Source of the DNA: an uncultured Clostridia bacterium
GTDB taxonomy: Bacteria; Bacillota; Clostridia; UBA1381
Direction of reading: 5' to 3'
DNA length: 5,432 bases
Assembly (NCBI GenBank): GCA_905235885.1
Contig: CAJONM010000091.1
Coordinates: 1-5,432 of the forward strand
This document shows, one piece after another, positions 1 to 5,432 of this stretch (positions within the stretch are counted from its first letter, which is position 1; each line of letters starts with the position of its first letter). The notes under the pieces were generated by a model. The model was given only the letters and a program-made list of their open reading frames with translations. It searched no databases and was not told the origin of the DNA. The position numbers were made by a program, and so were the translations under genes.

Positions 1-707
1 GGGAACTTGTCCTTGTGCGCCATCCAGTCGAATTTTCCCGAATCGACTATGCAGCCGCCGACTGCCGCTCCGTGTCCGTCCATATATTTTGTCGTTGAAT
101 GTGTGACAATGTCCGCACCCCATTCTATCGGGCGGCAATTAACGGGTGTCGGGAATGTGTTATCCACTATAAGCGGCACGCCATGTCTGTGCGCTGCTGC
201 GGCAAATTTCTCTATATCAAGTACCGACAGCGCCGGATTTGCTATCGTTTCACCGAATACGGCGCGCGTGTTATCCTTGAATGCCGCATCCAGCTCGGCC
301 TCCGTGCAATCGGGCGATATGAATGTAACATCTATTCCCATCTTTGCCATCGTTACCGATATGAGATTAAATGTACCGCCGTATATCGATGATGAGGAAA
401 CGATATGACTTCCGTTTTCGCATATATTAAACAGTGCGAAGAAATTGGCCGCCTGTCCCGACGATGTAAGCATCGCGGCTGTACCGCCTTCAAGCTCGGC
501 TATCTTTGCAGCAACATAATCGTTTGTCGGATTTTGAAGTCTTGTATAAAAATATCCGCTCTCCTCCAGATCAAACAGTCTGCCCATAGCCTCGCTCGTG
601 TCATACTTAAATGTCGTCGACTGGATTATGGGCACCTGTCTTGGCTCGCCGTTTGACGGCGTATAGCCTGCCTGCACGCATTTTGTGTCTAATTTGTAAT
701 TTTTCAT
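1..707 (-). CDS. metY: O-acetylhomoserine sulfhydrylase (Cys/Met metabolism PLP enzyme), partial: C-terminal part cut by the window edge
   Basis: PLP-dependent enzyme of the Cys/Met metabolism family, most like O-acetylhomoserine (or O-acetylserine) sulfhydrylase, which makes homocysteine from O-acetylhomoserine and sulfide in the cytoplasm. The ATG is at 707-705 and 235 codons are visible; the family is usually about 425-430 residues, so roughly the first 55% is present. Visible motifs in order: YTR (residues 54-56, phosphate contact from the neighbouring subunit), SSGQAA (82-87, cofactor phosphate loop), YGGT (109-112, the Tyr that stacks on PLP), VDNTF (181-185, with the Asp that pairs with the pyridine nitrogen) and HSTTKY (203-208), whose Lys207 should form the Schiff base. 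The start follows an SD, AAAGGTGATC (713-722). The gene begins 20 bp after hypA stops, with no terminator between, so it is probably the last known member of the hypBA transcript. Related sub-families (cystathionine gamma-synthase, methionine gamma-lyase) share these motifs. The sulfhydrylase call rests on overall resemblance, including the FKYDTSEAMGRLF segment. Confidence 0.88.
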   Translation of the reverse strand, partial: MKNYKLDTKCVQAGYTPSNGEPRQVPIIQSTTFKYDTSEAMGRLFDLEESGYFYTRLQNPTNDYVAAKIAELEGGTAAMLTSSGQAANFFALFNICENGSHIVSSSSIYGGTFNLISVTMAKMGIDVTFISPDCTEAELDAAFKDNTRAVFGETIANPALSVLDIEKFAAAAHRHGVPLIVDNTFPTPVNCRPIEWGADIVTHSTTKYMDGHGAAVGGCIVDSGKFDWMAHKDKF

Positions 708-712
708 TTTAT

Positions 713-722
713 GATCACCTTT
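713..722 (-). promoter_or_regulatory. Ribosome binding site of the sulfhydrylase gene
   Basis: AAAGGTGATC on the minus strand is a close match to the anti-SD complement (AAGGAGGTGATC with a gap). It lies 5 nt before the ATG at 707-705 and fills most of the 20-bp hypA-sulfhydrylase gap. It fixes the start codon and leaves no room for a separate promoter in the gap. Confidence 0.7.
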
Positions 723-727
723 CCATT

Positions 728-1072
728 TTAATCTTCTATATCTATGCTGTCGACGAGAAATTCCTTTCCCGAAATAAGCTTCAGCTTCTGACTTCCGCAT
801 CTCTCGCAGCGAAATCTGAACCTTATAAGCCGCGTATCGCAGCCGCATTCATCACAATGCGCCATTGCCGGTATTCGGTTAAATTCCAGTCTTGCTCCGT
901 GCGCCGCCGTCCCTTCGCTGACGATATCGAAATATTCCTGTATATATTGCGGCACACAGCCTGTCATCTCGCCGAGCGTGATCCGTATGGCATTGATCTT
1001 TTTCGCTCCGGCATTTTCCGCCGATGACAGAGCGATATTCAGTATGCTCTGCGTTATTGCCAACTCATGCAT
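728..1072 (-). CDS. hypA: Hydrogenase nickel incorporation protein HypA
   Basis: Cytoplasmic nickel metallochaperone that works with HypB to insert nickel into the large subunit of [NiFe]-hydrogenases (in some bacteria also urease). The protein is 114 residues, normal for the family. It begins MHELAIT; the free N-terminus plus His2 and Glu3 form the known nickel site. The zinc domain is two Cys pairs, Cys73/Cys76 (CDEC) and Cys89/Cys92 (CERC), about 13 residues apart. The frame stays open 15 codons upstream to 1117, but that would bury His2 internally, so the start at 1072-1070 is right. The ATG overlaps the end of hypB by 8 nt (ATGCATGA holds both the ATG and the hypB TGA), which implies translational coupling; the purine-rich GAGAGAAAG just upstream is only a weak SD. 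hypCDEF are not in this window. Confidence 0.96.
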   Translation of the reverse strand: MHELAITQSILNIALSSAENAGAKKINAIRITLGEMTGCVPQYIQEYFDIVSEGTAAHGARLEFNRIPAMAHCDECGCDTRLIRFRFRCERCGSQKLKLISGKEFLVDSIDIED

Positions 1073-1712
1073 CGATCTTTCTCTCAAGCCATGCGACAAA
1101 TTCGTCCATGCCCTCACCCGTCTTGTTTGATACTTTAAATATTTCTACATCCGGGTTTACATCCAACGCGTTGGCGGTAACTCTCTGCTCGTCAAAATCA
1201 AAATACCGGATCATATCGTATTTATTCAAAACGAGCGCGTCTGTTGTTTGAAACATAAGCGGATATTTCTCTACCTTGTCGTCGCCCTCAGGTATACTAA
1301 GCAGCGCAACGCGGAAGCTTTCTCCGATATTGAACTCTGCCGGACATACGAGATTGCCTATATTTTCGACGAATATAATATCAAGCTTGTCAAGGTCAAA
1401 ATCAGGCAGAATATTTTTTATAGACATAGCCTCGATATGGCACATGCCATCAGTATTGAGCTGCACGACCGGTACGCCCAGACTTTTCATTTTTTCCGCG
1501 TCGATCTGTCCGGCTATATCGCCCTCTATAACGCCTATATCATATTTCCCCGACAGCTTCCCTATAACGGATGTAATTATCGAGGTCTTTCCCGCGCCGG
1601 GCGATCCCATTACATTTATCAGACATACCTTTTTTTCTTTCAGATCCGCCTTTATACCGTCAGAGCAATCCTCATTCCATTCCAATATCTGATGTACTAC
1701 CTTTATCTCCAC
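1065..1712 (-). CDS. hypB: Hydrogenase nickel incorporation GTPase HypB
   Basis: SIMIBI-class GTPase that dimerises on GTP binding and passes nickel to the hydrogenase maturation complex with HypA. It is 215 residues. Visible motifs: Walker A GSPGAGKT (36-43), EGD (63-65), the metal-site pair Cys91-His92 (MCHIEA), ENIGNLVCP (116-124) with the third metal ligand Cys123, and the G4 motif NKYD (163-166). It has neither the N-terminal CxxCGC nickel motif of E. coli HypB nor the His-rich N-terminal stretch of storage-type HypB, so it is the short, GTPase-domain-only form. The start codon is GTG (1712-1710): no in-frame ATG exists between it and an in-frame TGA about eight codons upstream, and an SD (GGTGAG, 1722-1727) sits 9 nt before it. 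It has its own promoter upstream and is the first gene of the hypB-hypA-sulfhydrylase unit. Confidence 0.96.
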   Translation of the reverse strand: MEIKVVHQILEWNEDCSDGIKADLKEKKVCLINVMGSPGAGKTSIITSVIGKLSGKYDIGVIEGDIAGQIDAEKMKSLGVPVVQLNTDGMCHIEAMSIKNILPDFDLDKLDIIFVENIGNLVCPAEFNIGESFRVALLSIPEGDDKVEKYPLMFQTTDALVLNKYDMIRYFDFDEQRVTANALDVNPDVEIFKVSNKTGEGMDEFVAWLERKIDA

Positions 1713-1721
1713 TGTGTCAAT

Positions 1722-1727
1722 CTCACC
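1722..1727 (-). promoter_or_regulatory. Ribosome binding site supporting the GTG start of hypB
   Basis: GGTGAG on the minus strand lies 9 nt before the GTG at 1712-1710, a suitable spacing. A second purine run, AAAGG (1730-1734), is 17 nt away and too far to serve this start. Confidence 0.55.
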
Positions 1728-1741
1728 GACCTTTCATATGG

Positions 1742-1770
1742 ATTTTACCACAATCTTTTCCATAATTCAA
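1742..1770 (-). promoter_or_regulatory. Predicted housekeeping promoter of the hypB-hypA-sulfhydrylase unit
   Basis: The -35 box is TTGAAT (1765-1770), the spacer is 17 bp and the -10 box is TAAAAT (1742-1747), preceded by TGG, an extended -10. The predicted start is near 1735, giving a leader of about 23 nt that contains just the SD. The promoter lies in the 90-bp gap after the kinase gene (1713-1802), so the hyp genes need not depend on adhE transcription. No Rex-like or NikR-like inverted repeat is visible around it. The call comes from reading the sequence only. Confidence 0.65.
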
Positions 1771-1802
1771 TAGCTACGGCAAAAAAATATCATTACAGGA
1801 TT

Positions 1803-2552
1803 TTATTCATAATCGATAACATGGATCCATCTTTCAAGCAGCTCACGCTCATCGGGCTTTTTCTTAACGAGCTGTGACGCCGCAACTATTGGCAGCCATG
1901 ACTGAACATATTGCAGCGCCGTATCCGATCTTTTGCAGAAGAGTCGAATATATTTCTCGGCAAGCTCATCCTTTTTCTCAAGCTTGAACAGCAGATATGT
2001 CCTTGCCACATCCTCAGACGCATTGCCCTGCGTTGCATGCGACCAGTCGATAACATACGGCTCACCGTCGGGAGTGATTATTACATTTGACGGGTTATAG
2101 TCACCATGACATACCTTCCTATGCTTTTTCATCCCGTTAAGGCGCGTATGAAGCTCATACCGCGTAGTAGCGTCAAGCTCGGATTCAGATATTTTCCTGT
2201 TCATCTTATCATGTATTTTGTTAAGCATCGGACATGACTTATTTTGTATTTTGATCTGCGTATCGACAAACAGATCAAGATATTCATCCTCCTTATCGGG
2301 ATTTTCCGCCATCAGCTCCGCAAGCGTCCGCCCCTCTATGAAGTCGGTTATTATAGCCCATTTTCCGTCTATTTTCGTCACCTCTCGTATCCTTGGCGTA
2401 TTAAGTCCCGTTTCCTCGATCCTTGCGGTATTAAGCGCCTCGTTAAGGACAGCGGCGGTATTGTAATTTTCATCAAACACCTTTATGCACGCGTCACCGT
2501 CGCGATATACCGTCTTATCCTTACCTTTATATATAACATTTGTCAGCTTCAT
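1803..2552 (-). CDS. APH/choline-kinase-family phosphotransferase of unknown substrate
   Basis: 249-residue small-molecule kinase of the aminoglycoside phosphotransferase/choline kinase fold. The N-lobe has CIKVF with a candidate ATP-binding Lys24 and a possible partner Glu38. The catalytic loop is CHGDYNPSN (148-156), the Brenner motif HGDxxxxN with catalytic Asp151 and metal-binding Asn156. VIDWSHA (167-173) supplies the second metal ligand, Asp169, in the place of the kinase DFG. The sequence recalls a widespread clostridial 'phosphotransferase' group (from memory, the type described under TIGR02172), members of which are not linked to drug resistance; the substrate is unknown. The ATG at 2552-2550 has a strong SD, AAGGGGG (2562-2568, 9 nt upstream), lying inside the last codons of adhE. 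The gap to the adhE stop is 4 bp, so it is almost certainly co-transcribed and probably translationally coupled with adhE. It should not be read as an antibiotic-resistance gene on this evidence. Confidence 0.85.
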   Translation of the reverse strand: MKLTNVIYKGKDKTVYRDGDACIKVFDENYNTAAVLNEALNTARIEETGLNTPRIREVTKIDGKWAIITDFIEGRTLAELMAENPDKEDEYLDLFVDTQIKIQNKSCPMLNKIHDKMNRKISESELDATTRYELHTRLNGMKKHRKVCHGDYNPSNVIITPDGEPYVIDWSHATQGNASEDVARTYLLFKLEKKDELAEKYIRLFCKRSDTALQYVQSWLPIVAASQLVKKKPDERELLERWIHVIDYE

Positions 2553-2556
2553 TTTC

Positions 2557-5154
2557 TCATTCCCCCTTATAGCACTTTATATAAATTTCCTTTATCTCGC
2601 TCATCAACGGGTATCGCGGATTAGCGCCTGTGCATTGGTCATCAAACGCCATCTCCGTCATCTCGTCAAGCGTGGCATAAAACTTGCTCTCCTCTACGCC
2701 GCAATCACTTATAGAGCCTTTGATCTCAATTGTTTTTTTCAGCTCCTCTATCTTCTCTGTCAGAAGCGACAGCTTTTCCTGATCCGTATTTCCGCCCAAA
2801 TGCAGATGATCGGCTATCTCGGCGTATCTTGCAAGTGTTTTTGGATATTCATACTGTGGGAATGTTCCCATTTTACGCGGTGCCTCCTCGGCGTTATAGC
2901 GCATCACCTCTGTTATGAGAAGGGCGTTTGCCACGCCATGCGGCAGATGATGATATGCGCCAAGCTTGTGCGCCATCGAATGGCACAATCCCAGAAATGC
3001 ATTGGCAAACGCCATGCCAGCCATGCACGCGGCGTGCGCCATTTTCTCGCGCGCCTTTGGGTCGTTTGCCCCTTCATTGTACGCTGCCGGAAGGTACTCA
3101 AATATCGTCTCTATCGCCTTCAGCGCTATTCCGTCCGTAAACTCCGTTGCCATAACGGAGGCGTATGCCTCTATGGCGTGAGTTAAAGCGTCAATGCCAG
3201 ATGCCGCAGTCAAACTCTTTGGCATATTCATCATAAGATCAGCGTCAACTATCGCCATATCCGGCATAAGCTCATAATCGGCAAGCGGATATTTTATTCC
3301 CGTCTTTTCGTCCGTTATAACGGCAAACGGCGTCACCTCAGAGCCTGTTCCGGCTGATGTCGGTACTGCAACGAAATATGCCTTATCACCCATATGCGGA
3401 AATGTGTATACCCTCTTGCGTATATCCATAAAACGCATTGCCATTTCAGAAAAATCCACCTCGGGGTGCTCATACAGTATCCACATGATTTTTGCCGCGT
3501 CCATTGCCGAGCCTCCGCCGAGAGCTATTATCACATCAGGCTCAAACGCGCACATCGCCCCGGCGCCGTTTCTCGCGCTTTCAAAGGTGGGATCGGGTGC
3601 AACATCAAAAAAAGTTGTATGCACTATACCCATTTCGTCCAGCTTATCGGTAACGGCTTTTGTATACCCGTTTTTATACAGGAACGCATCTGTAACGATA
3701 AACGCCTTTTTCTTACCCATCACCGCTCCAAGCTCGTCGAGAGCGACGGGCAGGCATCCGCTTTTTATATAAACCTTTTCAGGCGCTCTGAACCACAGCA
3801 TATTTTCTCTCCTCTCTGCAACCGTTTTTATATTCAACAAATGCTTAACGCCCACATTCTCCGACACGGAATTGCCGCCCCATGAGCCGCATCCGAGCGT
3901 CAGAGACGGGTCAAGCTTGAAATTGTACAGATCTCCTATACCTCCATGTGATGACGGCGTATTTACAAGTATACGGCAGGTCTTCATCCTGTCGCGGAAC
4001 AGTGCAAGCTTCTGTGGCTCGGTCAGCTCGTTTATATATATAGACGATGTATGTCCGTATCCGCCGTCGGCGATAAGCTGCTCCGCCTTTGAAAGCGCGT
4101 CATCAAAGCTTTCCGATCTGTACATTGCCAGCACCGGCGAAAGCTTTTCGCGTGCAAATTCCTCGCTTATGTCAACGCTGTCGACCTCACCTATTATAAC
4201 GCGCGTGTCATCGGGGATGTCAATTCCGGCAAGGTTGGCTATAACAGACGGTCTTTGCCCTACTATTTTCGAGTTCAGCGAGCCGTTTATTATCATAGTC
4301 CGACGCATTTTGTCGATCTCGTCGTTTTTCAGGAAATAGCAGCCGCGCAATTCAAACTCCCTCTTTACGGCATAATATATATCTTTATCGACTATCACGC
4401 TCTGCTCCGAAGCGCATATGATGCCGTTATCAAACGATTTTGAATGGATTATGGAATTTACCGCTATTTTTATATCAGCCGATCCGTCTATTATTGCCGG
4501 AGTGTTGCCTGCTCCGACTCCTATCGCAGGCTTACCCGACGAATATGCCGCCTTGACCATTCCCAGACCGCCCGTTGCAAGTATGCAGTCCGCCTCACGC
4601 ATAACGAGATTTGTCATCTCAAGCGACGGGACATCTATCCAGCCGATTATCCCTTCCGGCGCACCTGCCTTAACGGCGGCATCCAGGACTATGCGCGCCG
4701 CCTCTATCGTAGACTCCTTAGCGCGCGGATGCGGACTTATTATAATGCCGTTTCTTGTCTTAAGAGCAATAAGCGTTTTAAAAATAGCGGTAGATGTGGG
4801 ATTTGTTGTCGGGATGACCGCCGCGATAACACCCAAAGGCTCCGCGATCCGTTTAACTCCAAATGCGTTATCCTCCTCAATGATCCCACATGTTTTTGTA
4901 TTCTTATATTTGTTATATATATATTCGGACGCATAGCTGTTTTTGATGACCTTGTCTTCGACAACACCCATGCCCGTTTCTTTGACCGCCATTTTCGCAA
5001 GCGGTATACGAGCCATATTTGCAGCCGTTGCCGCGGCCTTGAATATTTTATCTGTCTGCTCCTGTGTGTAATTTGCGAATTGACGCTGTGCTTCCTTTAC
5101 CTCTTTGAGCCTCCGCTCAAGCGTTTGCACGCTGTCTACCAAGTACTTTTCCAT
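2557..5154 (-). CDS. adhE: Bifunctional acetaldehyde-CoA/alcohol dehydrogenase AdhE
   Basis: Reduces acetyl-CoA to acetaldehyde and then to ethanol, using two NADH, in the cytoplasm; AdhE proteins of this type assemble into helical filaments (spirosomes). It is 865 residues, a normal full length. The N-terminal aldehyde dehydrogenase domain (about 1-440) carries the catalytic Cys247 in DNGIICASEQS (242-252). The iron-dependent alcohol dehydrogenase domain (about 450-865) has GGGSAMD (546-552) and PTSAGTGSE (598-606). Its expected iron ligands are Asp655 and His659 (GIDALTHA), His725 (CHSMAH) and His739 (HHLPHG). Asp489 in VTDAF lies where an acidic residue usually favours NADH over NADPH (inference). 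The ATG at 5154-5152 is chosen because AAAGGAG lies 8 nt upstream; a GTG six codons earlier (5172) has no SD and would place that SD inside the gene. The gene is first in its transcript, followed by the kinase gene, and is probably under Rex control. Confidence 0.98.
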   Translation of the reverse strand: MEKYLVDSVQTLERRLKEVKEAQRQFANYTQEQTDKIFKAAATAANMARIPLAKMAVKETGMGVVEDKVIKNSYASEYIYNKYKNTKTCGIIEEDNAFGVKRIAEPLGVIAAVIPTTNPTSTAIFKTLIALKTRNGIIISPHPRAKESTIEAARIVLDAAVKAGAPEGIIGWIDVPSLEMTNLVMREADCILATGGLGMVKAAYSSGKPAIGVGAGNTPAIIDGSADIKIAVNSIIHSKSFDNGIICASEQSVIVDKDIYYAVKREFELRGCYFLKNDEIDKMRRTMIINGSLNSKIVGQRPSVIANLAGIDIPDDTRVIIGEVDSVDISEEFAREKLSPVLAMYRSESFDDALSKAEQLIADGGYGHTSSIYINELTEPQKLALFRDRMKTCRILVNTPSSHGGIGDLYNFKLDPSLTLGCGSWGGNSVSENVGVKHLLNIKTVAERRENMLWFRAPEKVYIKSGCLPVALDELGAVMGKKKAFIVTDAFLYKNGYTKAVTDKLDEMGIVHTTFFDVAPDPTFESARNGAGAMCAFEPDVIIALGGGSAMDAAKIMWILYEHPEVDFSEMAMRFMDIRKRVYTFPHMGDKAYFVAVPTSAGTGSEVTPFAVITDEKTGIKYPLADYELMPDMAIVDADLMMNMPKSLTAASGIDALTHAIEAYASVMATEFTDGIALKAIETIFEYLPAAYNEGANDPKAREKMAHAACMAGMAFANAFLGLCHSMAHKLGAYHHLPHGVANALLITEVMRYNAEEAPRKMGTFPQYEYPKTLARYAEIADHLHLGGNTDQEKLSLLTEKIEELKKTIEIKGSISDCGVEESKFYATLDEMTEMAFDDQCTGANPRYPLMSEIKEIYIKCYKGE
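2562..2568 (-). promoter_or_regulatory. Ribosome binding site of the kinase gene, embedded in the adhE 3' end
   Basis: AAGGGGG on the minus strand forms part of the last codons of adhE (…Lys-Gly-Glu-stop) and is 9 nt from the kinase ATG. Ribosomes finishing adhE pass directly over it, which favours coupled translation. Confidence 0.7.
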
Positions 5155-5162
5155 TTCCGATA

Positions 5163-5169
5163 CTCCTTT
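5163..5169 (-). promoter_or_regulatory. Ribosome binding site that decides the adhE start
   Basis: AAAGGAG on the minus strand, 8 nt before the ATG at 5154-5152. It excludes the in-frame GTG at 5172, which lies just upstream of it. Confidence 0.85.
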
Positions 5170-5176
5170 CACTACA

Positions 5177-5194
5177 TTGATAATATTTTATCAA
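5177..5194. promoter_or_regulatory. Rex-like operator 1, at the adhE transcription start
   Basis: Perfect inverted repeat TTGATAA-TATT-TTATCAA; the symmetry extends by one base each side (5176-5195). Rex sites in clostridia follow TTGTTAA-N4-TTAACAA, so each half-site differs by one symmetric base while length and spacing match exactly. It lies about +2 to +19 relative to the predicted adhE start near 5196, between the -10 box and the SD, where a bound repressor would block initiation. FNR/CRP-type sites (TTGAT-N4-ATCAA) do not fit, because the TTGAT/ATCAA halves here are 8 bp apart. The assignment to Rex is inferred from motif and gene context. Confidence 0.65.
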
Positions 5195-5202
5195 TCTCAA
5201 AC

Positions 5203-5231
5203 AGTATACCACCGTTTGGCAGCATTGTCAA
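5203..5231 (-). promoter_or_regulatory. Predicted promoter of adhE and the kinase gene
   Basis: The -35 box is a perfect TTGACA (5226-5231), the spacer is 17 bp and the -10 box is TATACT (5203-5208), preceded by TGG, an extended -10. The predicted start is near 5196, with a leader of about 42 nt. Such a near-consensus promoter should be strong when not repressed, which fits a fermentative gene governed by a repressor. It is bracketed by the two Rex-like repeats. Confidence 0.8.
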
Positions 5232-5239
5232 TAATTTAT

Positions 5240-5257
5240 TTGATAATTTTTTAACAA
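5240..5257. promoter_or_regulatory. Rex-like operator 2, just upstream of the adhE -35 box
   Basis: TTGATAA-TTTT-TTAACAA on the plus strand. The right half is an exact Rex consensus half-site and the left half has one mismatch. It begins 8 bp upstream of the adhE -35 box, and its centre is 63 bp from that of operator 1. AT-rich DNA can give such repeats by chance, but an exact second match in spacing and half-site form at a promoter makes function more likely. Confidence 0.6.
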
Positions 5258-5321
5258 AGATTATTCTGCCCTCACATATATTATTATGCAAACAAAACAA
5301 AGGGATAATTCAAATAAACGC

Positions 5322-5349
5322 TTGACAAATGAAAAAAATATGGTAAAAT
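5322..5349 (+). promoter_or_regulatory. Predicted promoter of the tRNA-Gly gene
   Basis: The -35 box is a perfect TTGACA (5322-5327), the spacer is 16 bp and the -10 box is TAAAAT (5344-5349), preceded by TGG. The expected start is around 5356, only about 2 nt before the mature tRNA 5' end. The AT-rich stretch upstream (about 5281-5318) could act as an UP element. The rest of the intergenic region (5258-5321) shows nothing else recognisable. Confidence 0.7.
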
Positions 5350-5357
5350 ATGATTAT

Positions 5358-5432
5358 GCGGGAGTGGCTCAATGGTAGAGCGTCACCTTCCCAAGGTGAA
5401 CGTTGCGGGTTCGAGTCCCGTCTTCCGCTCCA
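5358..5432 (+). tRNA. tRNA-Gly, anticodon CCC
   Basis: A complete cloverleaf can be folded by eye. The acceptor stem is GCGGGAG (5358-5364) with CTTCCGC (5422-5428), including one G-U pair. The D stem is GCTC/GAGC (5367-5370, 5378-5381). The anticodon stem is TCACC/GGTGA around the loop TTCCCAA, with anticodon CCC at 5390-5392, which reads GGG glycine codons. The T arm is GCGGG-TTCGAGT-CCCGT (5405-5421). The discriminator base is T5429 and CCA (5430-5432) is encoded in the DNA. The gene is transcribed away from adhE; whether it opens a tRNA cluster cannot be seen because the window ends here. Confidence 0.96.

Noticed and set aside
1073..1117. N-terminal extension of HypA by 15 residues.
   Set aside because: HypA function needs His2 next to the free N-terminus (MHE), and the extension overlaps the C-terminal codons of hypB.
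1781..1802. Rho-independent terminator after the kinase gene, suggested by a run of seven T on the minus strand (1781-1787).
   Set aside because: Only 3-4 bp AT-rich stems can be formed before the T run; there is no GC-rich hairpin. Read-through into hypB remains possible.
1713..1802. Rex or NikR operator upstream of hypB.
   Set aside because: No inverted repeat of the TTGTTAA-N4-TTAACAA or GTATGA-N16-TCATAC type is visible; only the 6-bp palindrome CATATG occurs, which is too short to mean anything.
7..1877. Plus-strand open frames opposite the sulfhydrylase, hypA and hypB genes.
   Set aside because: They are antisense to three well-supported genes, resemble no known protein and have no convincing start signals.
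1803..2552. Aminoglycoside resistance gene.
   Set aside because: Only the general APH fold and catalytic motifs match. The context is metabolic, no mobile element is present, and similar clostridial proteins appear to be chromosomal housekeeping kinases.
5155..5172. In-frame GTG at 5172 as an alternative adhE start, giving 871 residues.
   Set aside because: It has no SD, and the clear AAAGGAG at 5163-5169 lies downstream of it, correctly spaced for the ATG at 5154. AdhE homologues typically begin near this Met.
5176..5195. FNR/CRP-type box in the adhE leader.
   Set aside because: The TTGAT and ATCAA halves are separated by 8 bp, not the 4 bp of FNR sites; the 7-4-7 layout matches Rex.
2485..5325. 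Long plus-strand open frames opposite adhE (for example 2485-3186 and 4444-5325).
   Set aside because: Their translations are rich in Arg, Cys, His and Tyr without recognisable domains, they lie antisense to conserved AdhE codons, and they lack convincing SDs. They are shadows of adhE.

Overview
The window looks like chromosomal DNA of an anaerobic, fermentative Clostridia-type Firmicute. This rests on a bifunctional AdhE with clostridial-style motifs, Rex-like operators in front of it, strong Shine-Dalgarno sequences, hydrogenase (HypA/HypB) maturation genes, frequent ATA/TTA codons and AT-rich consensus sigma-A type promoters. The exact genus cannot be read from the sequence. There is no sign of phage, transposon, CRISPR or recent transfer.

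Layout: five protein genes lie on the minus strand and one tRNA gene lies on the plus strand at the right edge. Read in the direction of transcription (right to left), the first unit is adhE (5154-2557), followed after only 4 bp by an APH/choline-kinase-fold phosphotransferase (2552-1803). A 90-bp gap carries a good promoter. It leads into a second unit: hypB (GTG start, 1712-1065), hypA (1072-728, overlapping hypB by 8 nt) and, 20 bp further on, an O-acetylhomoserine sulfhydrylase gene (707 to beyond the left edge; 235 codons visible). On the plus strand, tRNA-Gly(CCC) occupies 5358-5432 and ends in an encoded CCA at the last base of the window.

The 203-bp region between adhE and the tRNA is the most informative non-coding stretch. 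It holds divergent promoters and two 18-bp inverted repeats with the architecture of Rex (NADH/NAD+ sensor) operators, TTGATAA-N4-TTATCAA and TTGATAA-N4-TTAACAA. One starts just after the predicted adhE transcription start and the other lies just upstream of the -35 box, with centres 63 bp apart. 

Working picture: AdhE disposes of fermentative NADH by reducing acetyl-CoA to ethanol and is probably derepressed at high NADH. The coupled kinase would share that control. HypA and HypB deliver nickel to a [NiFe]-hydrogenase (or another nickel enzyme) encoded elsewhere, from an independent promoter that also appears to serve the sulfhydrylase. Nothing here is plainly a new system. The less ordinary points are the paired operators and the close adhE-kinase and hypBA-sulfhydrylase linkages.
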